Shown here: positions 1 to 12,020 of the stretch, piece after piece | Layout of the letters: the number at the start of each line of letters is the position of its first letter | Position numbering within the stretch: the stretch's first letter is position 1 | Assembly: GCF_047496725.1 (NCBI RefSeq) | Contig: NC_132971.1 | Coordinates: 12,706,501 to 12,770,500, forward strand | Length of the DNA stretch: 64,000 nucleotides | Direction of reading: 5' to 3' | Origin: Anoplolepis gracilipes | Taxonomy: Eukaryota; Arthropoda; Insecta; Hymenoptera; Formicidae | Notes under the pieces: model-generated | Seen by the model: only the letters and a program-made list of their open reading frames with translations | Told to the model about the DNA's origin: nothing | Databases searched by the model: none | Program-made: the position numbers and the translations under genes

Positions 1-3000
1 ATTGTATATAGATATGGAATTAAAAGCTTCAAGAAAAAGTAAAGAAGATCATAATAGAATTTGTACAAGACTTAGTTCTTGCCTGCACATATATCTAGGT
101 ATGTATTTTTAAATATTACTTATATCTGTATAAAATCTATCAATTTAATTTTTGATAATAACATTTTTTTATACTTTTTATCCAGAGGACTCTATCGAGC
201 ATTTATTAGATACTTTGATAAAAATACAGTTTATGTGCCGGGGTTATCATCGTATTTTAGATCCGATAATGAAGTAAGTATATATGATGTAGACATAAAA
301 TTTAAAAATCTAAATTTGAAGTCATCTTAGCCTGTATCATTTTTTAGTTTACGATTTTAAATTAGATACTATATCAAAATTATATCATTTAAAATATATT
401 TTATATTATATTTATATTATTTTGTTATTTTATTATTTTATTATTACATTATTTATTTTTTACAATTCATATGCAATTATTTATTTTAACTTTTCATCTT
501 TTAAAGTTTATTTTCAAGTTAATATTAAATACAAAATATATATCCAGAAAATCATTCTACATTTTAAAGGATATATATATTAAAATTTCTTGTATGGTTA
601 TATATATTTCGTTTAATTTGATTTCAGAAAAGTAATTGATAAAATTCCAGCACGTCCCAAATCAAATGATATGTACATTCGTTATCTTCTTGTTTATTGT
701 CTTTGGAGAAAAGTAAATAGCGATATGGCCGTGAAAAGTCAAATTACTACAACCGCAATTGCCTCTCTGGGAGAACCACCAGCTCCTTTCCCACCGTGCG
801 TGTTAGAAGATGTATTACCAAAAGTGCCAAAATCTCAACCAAATCCAGCAAAATATCTAATGCAAAAGAAATTTGACATAAGAAAATGCTGCGAATTATT
901 TATACAATTCTGTAGAGAAGATGTATGGCAGAAAAAAAGTAAAAATGCAACTACTACTCCAAAGTCACCTAAGAGGACTGCGTCACAATTGGTATATATA
1001 TTTTGCTATCATTTTCATATTCTTATAAATATGGAATATTTTAATATTAAAACTATTTCCAAGAACTTTATTATGAATAGAAAAAGAGAAATCATTCTTA
1101 TTCAGTTATCAGGAAATCTCTATTTTGTTCATAATTAATGGATTTTCACATAATATATGTAATCAATAATAATATTGAACTAACATATAGTTTGTAAAAG
1201 AGGTAAAATGTAAATAAGGCTTTATATTAAATACAGTTTAATTTCATTGTATAAATGCAATATTATTACAGACATTGAAAGATAATTTGATAGGAGACTA
1301 ATAAAGCTTGTATGTGTTTCTAGTTGGAAATTACATCACGCGAAAATGAAAATATGGATTGTATTAAAAATAAGTCCAATTTTACTTCCTTGAATAAGGA
1401 TACGCAAAATGACTCTGTTTCATTAAATAATTTAAAATCTTCAAATTTAACAGAACAATTAAATGTTAAACCTTTAGGCACGATTTCTACAAATATTTCT
1501 GTACCACGGACTATTCTTAAGCAGATAAAACCAAAAGTGCTTCCACGAAAGAAGGCTAAAAAATCTAATAAAATTGTAATAATTGATCTTACAACTGATA
1601 TTGAACGGAATATAAAGAAGAAAAGGAAATCGAAAAAAATTGCATGGCTTGAACAAGCTAAGAAGAAACTCGATACAAAAGCGATAAGGCCATCACAGAA
1701 GATTAAGAAACAGAACATGGCAAAGAATGTCACCTCCTTGAAGAAAATGGTTCTTGATCAGCAATCGGAAGATTTCTCTCAATCCATACCTGTCACAGAA
1801 GATACATGTTTAAAGAATAATTTGAATGCATCTACAGAATTGGATATTAAGCTAAATAATGATAAAATGAAATCCATGCAACATTTTGAAACAGGATGTA
1901 GCAGTATATCAGTTAACGGTAATACAATATCTACAAAACAATCAGTAGATATGAACAGCAGTGACAAAAGTAAAATTGTTGGGATACCCCAAACAGTCTC
2001 TTCTTCTGTAATCGTTGATAGAGCACAGTCTAATAAATCTAAAACTTCTACAAAATTGTCATTGGATGTTTTAAATGATACTAATAACATTAGCAAATGC
2101 CATAATATTATTACTTTGGAGGCAAAGAATGATGAAAAAATGAACAATAGACATAACACACAGACTGTAATTAAACGATTATTAGAAAAAGATACTCTGT
2201 CTGAAAGTGAAACGTGTAAAAAAATTGAAAGTTTAAGGAAAATCTGTGATTTAGGAACAGAGCACTCTAAAACTGTAAATATTCTTCCCGCGATATGTAC
2301 CCAAAATTCCAAAGATGAAGATGTTGGTTCTAATCATAATGTTAATTATCTTAGTACAACTAAGGATAAATCCTTGTATGTAACTTCGTCTTCAGCGCAT
2401 ACACATTATACAAGTAATGAAGAGGATGAAACAATTGACAAACCAATAGATGATTTCACTGACAATGAAAGATCTGGACAAGAACATATTCATAAATTAA
2501 TGAGTAACAAAACGCAATGTTTGAAATCAACTACAGTCGACAATGAATTAAATAAAGAAAAATTTACAGTTTCCGCAACAGCAGTCGAAGCTTTTACTAC
2601 TACAACAATTATAAATAATCCAGAGCTACCAGTAAGTAATGCGATAGAATCTAAACGGTTACAACTGTGCATTACTGGAAATACAGAGCAACCAAAGGAG
2701 CCTGAATCTCAGGATGAATATGTGTCAGCGAGACACAATATTGCAAATAATACTATAAGTCTTAGTATAACAGATGGAGACCATTCTAATGTACAAACAG
2801 ATTTAGAAGTTGGTACTTGCATCGAAGTAAACGATAACATAAGAAATAACAAAGTCTCTAACCGTAAAATCAGAGAAACTATTTTTGAAAATTGCACAGC
2901 TGATAAAAATATTTCTAATATCTTCAATACGTCACTGTGTTCAGAAAACGGAATTAATGATGAAAAAGATATCGACTTGAAAACAGATTATAAAGAAGGT

Positions 3001-5373
3001 GCAGAACTCGAATCCAAAGAGAATTATAATAAAGAACATAATGTAGATGAATTAAAAAGATCTTCTGTACTGCACACAAAAGTTAATGAGAAAGATCTTC
3101 ATAATTTTGACCAAACGCATGATAAACTATCGAAGAAACTTTATGAAATATCTCATACGAAAAGTATTCAGGATTCATCGAAAGATAAATGCGTCGTGCA
3201 AGATTCAGAATTACAGGATAATATGGATGGACTTTCATTATTAGCCAATGTAGCAAGTCAAGATGTATCTCATCTAAAAACTGAGCGTGAATTGCAGTGT
3301 GAACAAATCAAAGTTAAGGATTATGCCTCGTTAAGAAATTCTCCTTATAATCAAATTACCGACGATGAAATCGATACCAACCACTCGTCGAATACAGTTT
3401 CTCAGATTTTAGAAAATCCAACTGCTGACGTTATCAATAAAATAGTTGGAATTTATCCAGAAGATGCATTGGACAAAGTAGCGCTTCATGTTGAAGTGAC
3501 CTCGACAACTGATATAAATCCCAACGATCGCGAAAACGATCCAAGCAACAGTGTTCCGCACATCGTTGAAACCATAAATTACGAAACAGGCACGTTGTCT
3601 AACAATTTAAATATGGTAGAAAACAATGTGCAGTCAATAAAGGAAAATACGAATGTTATATTAAACGGGGAAACAGTCGTGCTCTTACAAAAGTCTCCCA
3701 ATAGCAATTTGTACATCATTAATAAAGCAGTGGAAAATGAGAGATTACGAGATTACAATAGCGATGATGAGAATTGTCCAATTAAGGAGAAAGGTTGGAT
3801 GATTCCATCAGAGGATTGTGCATCGCTTGAAGTCGTTAAAATGCATTCGGAGCAGCGTATTTCTTTTAATTTGGATCTGCCATATAGTAAAGAATTATCA
3901 TGCCAAGAAAATAAGTTTTCTGTCGGCAGGAACAAGGGTATAAAAATCGAACCCGGTGAAGAAAGCAGTTTGATGAGTATCACGGAGATGAAATCTTACG
4001 GTAAGAAAGGTTCATTGTCGGCCGACGTGACGTTACCCGTTGGCATGACGTTACCTGCGACATCGCAGATTTATCAGAACACAAATGTGGCGAATGTGAG
4101 CATCAGCAGCAAGTCAGTCGATAAACGAAAATCCAAATCCATCCTTACTTATAGACAGAACATTAAGCAAGAGTTTAGTAATCATATTACGCCGAATTGC
4201 GGAATACAAAGTTATAACGGAATACATACGCATCCGCATGAGGATCACCTCATCAATCATGATTCATTACATATTCCAGTTACTCATCCCACAACGAGGT
4301 CCTCGATTTACGGGAATTGCGCTGCCGGTACAGATCTGTATATGCCATATCACAAGCATTGCACTTCTGTATCATGTAGTCTACAAATTAATTCCACTAC
4401 TTCGCTCCATTCTCATACAAAATCCGCTAATTCATGCGGTAGATCGCACTGCTCATACCTAAATTGTTCGTGTGACATAGTCCCGCATTGCAGACAGTGT
4501 ATACACCCCCCAGATTCCCATGTGTCTTGTATTGAAAGTAATTCTTATTTTTTGCCCGCGCATTCGTCAGTACAAACATCCGCCGTCCAAGAGCACGATA
4601 GGACAAAAAGCGAAGCGGTAATAAGTAAATTGTATGACGATCAAATACTGCGTAAAATAGAACAGAAAGTATCGCTACAAAATAACACTTTAGAGAAACT
4701 GGATGTGCAAAGAGAGCAGGATAAGTTAATCAAGAAAAATATAGAGAGCAAGAAGTTGCCACTGAAAAAGAGATTGAAAGCTCACGCCATGATATATGAA
4801 AAACCCATCAAGGCGGAAAAATTGGATAACTATCCTGGAATTCCCATGATGTCCATAGCAGCCTTAGAAGCACTAGATAGTACGCAGAAGCATCCCACGC
4901 AAATCATTAAATCACCGTACGAATTATCTCCCACTGAAGAGGAGGGTAACCCACACGGCTATCATTTCAATTCGAATATAGTGCGAAGGGATTACTATAA
5001 AGATATACACATTTCTAATGCACATCACAATCTTGCAAAAGAAAGTATAAGGAATCACGAGCGCCAGTATCGACCGAATGGTGATCAGTCTAGTGTAGTG
5101 TGTCTAGAACGTTGTCAAGATAGAACGTTTAAAACACCTGCGCAGCGTAGAGACATAACAGCAACAAATTCAACATCCCTGAAACGTATGACGACGGAAG
5201 CAATGGAGCAAGATAGCACGTGTAAAAAGGCGAAAAAAATGCAGTCATCTATTAGACAAACGAGAAGCTCAAAGAGAAACGTTCCTAAGGTAAATTATTG
5301 TTACACCGATGTTGATCCAGAATGGAATCCGTCCGGTGAGTCAAAACGAAGACGTAAGAAGACTAGTCGATGA
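1..5373 (+). CDS. Gene A: unrecognised large nuclear-type protein, 5' end outside window
   Basis: I do not recognise this family. Visible coding exons are 2-98, 186-273, 628-991 and 1324-5373; all junctions are GT-AG and phases join cleanly, giving 1532 visible residues to a TGA stop. The first three exons encode a predicted helical segment (for example IEHLLDTLIKIQFM and YIRYLLVYCLWRK) that matches gene B exon by exon with the same intron phases. The long last exon looks disordered and is rich in Lys, Ser and Asn. It carries a SUMO-interaction-like motif VIIDLTTDIE between basic stretches (about 1570-1605), sumoylation-like sites IKIEPGEE (about 3940) and IKQEF, a Cys/His-rich patch (about 4336-4530), and a very basic C-terminus ending SKRRRKKTSR. 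A nuclear, SUMO-linked or chromatin role is inferred from composition only. The gene is convergent with gene B. Confidence 0.8.
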
Positions 5374-6860
5374 TCAATACTCTTTCATTATGGGAAGTCA
5401 CTGCTGTAAAAAAAAAAGAAAGAAAGAAAAACAATCTGTACAGAGTGGATAAATGTGTTCTTCAAGCTGTATGGCACTGTAAATTTGTAAATATATGTAC
5501 AAAGCAAAAGTAAGAAATAACTCGTCCTAGGAAGATTTTTAGAGATAGACCGTTCAGCGTGTTCAAGATTAGTATCAGCAAAGAGATAAACTAGTTGCAT
5601 AGAAGAATTCCTGCGTAAAATATTTTTGATGTTTAGTTAGATATCGCTAGAAGCAAGTTGTAGAGAATTTTATTCCGTTAAACGTCATCTCTACCTTGCA
5701 ATATTGTACATTATATAAGGCTTTGTAAGATAATATTTGTAAGTTCAATTTTCATGTTTTTCCATTGTCGCGTGGTTGCATAGCAACATCTACCGTCTTA
5801 AATATAATTTTTTTAATCACTCATAAAATTCTTTTTTTAAATTCTTATTAAATAAGATTAAAATTTTTATATAATTTTCCGTATAAATATGTATATATAA
5901 TAATTAATGCCAAACATATAGAAACTCGTGGAAACAAAGTAATATTGAAGTAATATCATTTTTGAGGTAAGGTATTAGATAGGCAAAACGATAAATGTTT
6001 TGCACCAATACTAATAATAATTTTATATAGTAATTTTTTATATAGTAACATAATTCAATTATTGCTAATACATAAAGTATTTTATTTATTTAAAAAATTA
6101 TAAATTATTTAATTATACAATTTATCACTCATACATCAAAATTGTATATAATTATTATTTAGATTATATATAAAATTTATAATTATATAATTATTATTGT
6201 CATTAATGTCAATAATAATTATTAATGTATCTTACTTCTTTATAATCGTTTTCTTTACAATACAAAAGTATTAAAAATATTATCATTATTATTATAATAT
6301 TATCATTATTATAAGTTAAGAAATTAATAAGACTGGCAATGTCAAACAGATTTGAATTCTTTGGCCAATAAAAGCCAAATGCAGGATGGTCGTTAGTAGA
6401 TACGTTTAGGAAACATAACGACTGAGTAATTTATCAACATTGGTCTAGATTTATGGACTTTATAGTAAAGAAATAATCACAAACTGCTCACTGATTACTT
6501 CCTGAACATATTCAATTTCAATGAAAAATAATTTTTTGTGAAACTGATTTTTAATGTGTACAGGATACGAATTTTTGTTGGTCTGTATGAAGAGTATATT
6601 TAAATCTCCATCATTCGAGATTTTTAAGTAAATCGGTCTTTGTATTCTCTTGAATTCGGGGAAGCGGGGAGCATACGATTATCCTACATGTGGCTCTTAT
6701 TGATCAGCGAAATAATTATTATTATATATCATACATTGCAAGAATAATATCTACAATTTATAATAACTGTGTGAATTTTTTCAGGTTTCTGAAGAAAACA
6801 AATTTAAATTCAAGAATATAATATCACCAGGTTGATAATTGAACATTATGAGTGTATAAA
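5374..6860. other. Gene-free AT-rich stretch, includes gene A 3'UTR
   Basis: No convincing ORF or conserved peptide. The first few hundred bases should be the 3' untranslated region of gene A. There is a short A/GA-rich run at about 5408-5430. No clear AATAAA was picked out close to the stop, so the transcript end is not placed. Confidence 0.5.
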
Positions 6861-6939
6861 ATTCAAAATCCAGCCTCTTTGAAAACAGAGATAGGATACA
6901 CTATGTGCCAGGAACATATTTGCATAGGTAATTCTGTAG

Positions 6940-6979
<40 letters not shown>

Positions 6980-7375
6980 GTGTATCCTATCTCTGTATTC
7001 AAAGAGGCTGGATTTTGAATTTATATATATATATATATATGTATAGACTTATAACTTTTATAAGACGAGATTTAGATGTTAGATTTCATAGTTGAATGGT
7101 ATTTAATTATTATGATGATAGTTTTTCAATTAACACTTATTTCACATATTAAAGATATATATATACAGATTTATATATATTTTTATAGCATATATCTCTT
7201 ATTTTGTATTTCAGATTAATTACCCGCTTAGACTCTTGAGTAATTTTGGGCAAGTGTTTTATGCAAGCACATAATGTCAATAAATTCGCCGAATGATGCA
7301 AAATTATTTGTATTGCCGTAAAATTATAAAAACTGGAAATGTTTAACTTTTTTTCCATTTTGTAATCTGCCCTCT

Positions 7376-7438
<63 letters not shown>

Positions 7439-7477
7439 TCAAAATCCAGCCTCTTTGAAAACAGAGATAGGATACAC

Positions 7478-7527
<50 letters not shown>

Positions 7528-7532
7528 CGGTC

Positions 7533-7570
<38 letters not shown>
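6861..7570. repeat. (TA)n microsatellite block with three copies of a ~46-bp unit
   Basis: A ~46-bp sequence beginning ATTCAAAATCCAGCCTCTTT occurs at 6861-6906 and 7437-7482 in the same orientation, and at 6975-7020 inverted. The last two abut (TA)n tracts directly. TA tracts lie at about 6943-6974, 7021-7040, 7379-7435, 7483-7520 and 7540-7570. The pattern suggests one microsatellite-associated unit that was copied, once in inverted orientation. It could also be the terminal part of a small transposon. Confidence 0.8.
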
Positions 7571-7572
<2 letters not shown>

Positions 7573-9534
7573 AAAAAAGCTATTGTTTAATATAAATTTA
7601 TACATACAGGTACCTATCAAAAGAAGTAGAATAGTTAGTCAGCCGCGATTCATATGACAACAAAAAACTTCAGGTCTTGTAGAAAAAAAGAAAAGATATA
7701 GTATACTACATATAATTGTGAAAGTAATCTATATATTTTTCTTGTACGAGTGTCCATCTTTCGTTTGTAAAATACGAGTCCTCGCGGTATTCTAAAAGAA
7801 AATTAAAATGACCTAATCGAGCTTGATAAATAAAACTGAGGCATGCAAGGAAAATGCACAATTTAGATATTATATAGTTACCAAGTTAGAAAAGCTTTAC
7901 AACTAGCAAGCATTGTGTAGCTTGTTCCTATATAATTATTCAATATTTCAGTTTATATATCTGAAATCTTGTTTTAAGAACTGATTTACATTAATAATAT
8001 ATATAGCATTTAATTAAATTAAACTTTAACTCTTGTATTATTATAGGTAAATTTCTGAAAACGATATATTTTAAATGCTGTATATTGTAAAGTTTCTAAG
8101 CTTAAAATTGCTCATGTTCATTTGAACTGTACATTAATATTTTACGTTAATGATTTCAGAATCTCTATTAATGTATTACAAACGCTGTTCTTTATATTTA
8201 TGTGTGTATATATATATATATGTATTCCATTTGAGAGAAATTAAGTTATATTGCAAGAGTCCCTGTGTTAAACCTGAACCAGTCAGCATCACTATGTTAT
8301 TCTAATACGAATGTTCTAACTACATTTTTAATTGTTTCGGGATATAGATTTGGTTCAAGTAAATGCATAACTTCAGTGCCATATCCCTATACCTGATCTC
8401 ATATCTGTGATCTTTAGCTAAACAGTAGCTAACATTTTGTTGTACAAAAAGGAAATGTACCTTGTTAAGTAGTCTATTTGATAGATTACTTGTCACTGTC
8501 ACACTGTGTCATTATTGTACATCTTATATTCATCTTCGTAAAAATGATTGTAGTTAGAGAATTTGTTAATTGTAGAATGCTCTTACGTTTACTACAATGC
8601 TGTTTCCTTATTTTCAATTTTAAATTGCTATATGTTCCATTGACTGAAAAAAGCGCATCTATTTCATTACTGAATGTCCTTTATTGTTATTATTTATTTA
8701 TTAATTTATATAATGCGATAAGTCTGATAGGCTTAAGTTTAACACAAATAAAACTATAAGTTACATACTATATATCTATAAAATAATTAGTTCATCAAAA
8801 TTGCCAAAAGTCTTCATACATATGGATTGAGAATATAAATAAATCATTAATCATAAATAAATTATTGTACGCGCATAAAGCATTTATTAAAAAAAAAGGA
8901 GAAAGTCTGACATTTTAAACATTAATCGAGTTAGTATAGTAAAGTACTTTACATCGGATGCCTCATTAATTCGTGTTCATAAAAAATTCAGTATTGTGTA
9001 TGCGTAGAACATCTCTTTCGCGCGCGCGCGTAAGTGATAAATAAACATGTATTTACCTATATTTGTACATTATGTGCATTATATAAAATGTCGACAGCAA
9101 AAATCGAGGTAAATATACTCCATACACATATGAAAATACTAATATATTTACCTCTATTATACTCACTGAAACTACTAGATTCATCACTATTACCTATGAA
9201 GTAAGAATAGAAATGTTAGAAACTTTCAACAGGGTAAATGTGTTAATATGCTTTTGAGATGCTCGTAGCATCAAAATTATGATATTTTACATAAGTGTGT
9301 ATACTTATTAAAATTAGAATATACTATACCTCTGAACAGGGTAAAAGCGAAAAATACTCGGCATGATTATAATGCTCATTAAGTTTACATAATTACAGAT
9401 ACCTTCCTTAATTATATATTAATTTTTTACAGATAAATATTTGATTATTATAACTTTCTTTTTGCAATTTTAAAATTTACAATTTTTATTACATTAGTAT
9501 CACCACTGTCCACAAGATTTATAAATATTTTTAA

Positions 9535-9585
<51 letters not shown>

Positions 9586-11382
9586 CATATACATATACAT
9601 ATACACATACATATATACATACAAAAAAATTTGGTCACAAAATAAACGAGATACAAAATTTAGCATGAAACGTGATAGGCTTAAGTTTAACACACGTATA
9701 TATATATCTATATATATATACACATGTTTCATACTAAATAATAAACAAGTATTTATGAACTATTCATAATGAAAGAAAATTATATTGAATGCTTTAAAAA
9801 TAGTATTTAAAAATAATATTTAATAATCTTGCATATATACATACTAAATTCGCGCGCGCCCGGCATTTTAATAAAATTACAATATTTTTTTCTTTTTAAA
9901 TAGATTTTGGATAATCTATTCTAATATTTCAGAGCTAAACATCAAGTTCTCGAATTGTACAAAATATTACGCGTAATAAATAAATAACTCGCATATATAT
10001 TAAAAATTGAACTTTTATTTCTCTTTTCAGTCTCTGCATTGTTGTACATCATGGATTAACTTATAACAATACAATCTTTTTACACAGAATCAAAAGTTAA
10101 TAATTTATCATAGGTCTACAACTATTATCGAACTTACATGAAGATTTATGAATAATTTTATGTAAAAGATATCATAATACTATATACTTAAAAATGTGAA
10201 TTTGGTAAAAGTAGGAGATACAATTAAATGTAGCTCCTAAAGATTGCTCTAATATCTTTATTAATTTAACTGCATATTTGAATATGTTTTGTATACAGTA
10301 TGATAAGCAAGACAACCTATGTTGAAAACGTATTTTGTTTTTTCATTTTGATACTTGGCTAAAAAGAATATACAATTTGCATAATTCCCGATAGATATAC
10401 ATATATTTCATATATATTGTTTTTAAATTCCTATACAGTGTATCTTCAAACTGGTGATATAAGCAAAAAGAGGATAATTTCTCGTGAAGAAAAAAAAACA
10501 TAGAACATAGAGAACGAGAGAGAGGAGAGAATAATGTTTTTATACGATACTTTTCTCGAAAACGAAAACTGTACGAAAAAATTTTATTCTTTAATTTCTA
10601 CTTATTGTTTTATATCACCCTCTTTTCAATTGTACTATTAGTTTAGAGACACTCTGTATAACTAGATTTATAACTTTCTTTTTTAACAAATTTGTTAAAA
10701 GTTCCTTACACAGTATGTTATATACATGCAATATTTATTATATAAATATTTTGTATATATAAGAATAACTAAAAGAAGATACAGTTGTGTTCTCTCTTAG
10801 GCCTAAAGTATAAAGCTGTAAACACAAATAACATCTTAAAGTTTATAGAAGATTAGAATTAAATCTTATACAGCTCACACATGTACATTTGATAAAAACA
10901 TGTACAATATAATGTAATAAAAAAAAGTTTTAAAAATTTCATTCCCGGTAAATAAATTGTTTTCAAATGAGATAATTGATCTTATAATGAAGCAATGTTA
11001 TTATTTACGTAAAAATTGGTGTTTGTCATTTGCATGTAACTATTATTTAACACTATATTACTATACTAAATCAATATTTAAACACAGTTTTTGAAATATA
11101 TACTTATCAGGACACAGCGTTCATTTATACAGAACTAATAAAAAAATTTCTATAAATCTATTTTAGAAAACGCATATTTCATTTATCTATCAACTAAACT
11201 AAAGCTATATATACAACTAAACTTATAAACAATCTTTTGAATTAAATTTTACATTTTTTTAGAATATGTGATTCTTTCGAAAATACATAGGTGGATTTTT
11301 ACGATAAAAATATCGTTCAAGTTACGTATAACAGATTGACTATAAATTCTTACGCACAATCGATTTATATATACTGTATATT

Positions 11383-11425
<43 letters not shown>

Positions 11426-11434
11426 GAAGTATGT
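7571..11434. other. Gene-free AT-rich intergenic stretch
   Basis: No supported gene. Contents seen: a (TA)n tract grading into TACA repeats at about 9538-9620, a (TA)n tract at about 11383-11420, short CG-alternating runs at about 9020-9030 and 9851-9860, and a 22-bp exact repeat at 8725-8746 and 9673-9694. Short ORFs here consist of microsatellite or random sequence. Confidence 0.6.
8725..9694 (+). repeat. Pair of 22-bp identical direct repeats about 950 bp apart
   Basis: The sequence starting TGATAGGCTTAAGTTTAACA is present at 8725-8746 and again at 9673-9694. The flanks do not match. It may be a remnant of a dispersed element or of microsatellite-associated copying. Confidence 0.6.
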
Positions 11435-12020
11435 GCTCGAATTTTTATTTTATATTTATACACAGTGATCACTCGTTTTTCTAAAAAATGTCACAGGAAG
11501 TTAAAAAAAATTTCATTACTGTTGTTCACCTAATTAATCAGTAGTGATAGTTTTATTTTTCGGGACAAACCGGAAATAGATGTAAATAGAATCAGTTTTA
11601 AAATTTCAAATAGGAACATGTGATACCGTTGAATAGAACTTTGAAAAAAAATTTGTTTACTAACAATAAAACTTAATTCAATTATCTTTTACAGATTTCG
11701 AGAAAATTTGCATGTGTGAATGCCTAAATAATTTACAAGCATTTTTCTCCAAACTTGTACAAGATAATTGAATTAAGTTTTAGTAAAAGTTGTTTCTTAT
11801 TCAAACCTCTACCCAATAATATCTCATTTTCCTATTTGAAATTTCAAAATTTACCTCAGTTACATCCACTTCCAGTTTGTTCCGAAAAATGAAAACATCA
11901 CCAATAAATACTTTTGGTATTCTTTAATAATGAAATTTTTTTTCTAACTTCCTGTGACATTACATTTTTTAGAAAAGCGAGTGGTCGAAATCGCTCTGTA
12001 TATGACCATTCTTCGTACAT
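11435..12020. mobile_element. Large foldback (inverted-repeat) element
   Basis: Two arms of roughly 250 bases are inverted copies of each other: about 11435-11720 and 11735-12020, with only a short centre. Shared arm landmarks include TTTCTAAAAAATGTCACAGG / GTCACAGGAAGTTA, a run matching TTCATTACT versus its complement, and TAAAACTTAATTCAATTATC with its complement ATAATTGAATTAAGTTTTA. The arms differ by scattered substitutions and small indels, so the element is old. No transposase is seen, so this is a non-autonomous foldback or MITE-like element. The outer limits are approximate. Confidence 0.75.

Noticed and set aside
79..330. Plus-strand 83-residue ORF read as one gene
   Set aside because: The real gene A exon 186-273 uses another frame, which joins in phase to both neighbours and matches gene B. 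This ORF's frame does neither.
7149..7442. ORF with a long YIYIYI run
   Set aside because: It is a translated (TA)n microsatellite. The same applies to the ORFs at 9448-9732, 11291-11533, 29532-29840, 47343-47606 and 58085-58360.
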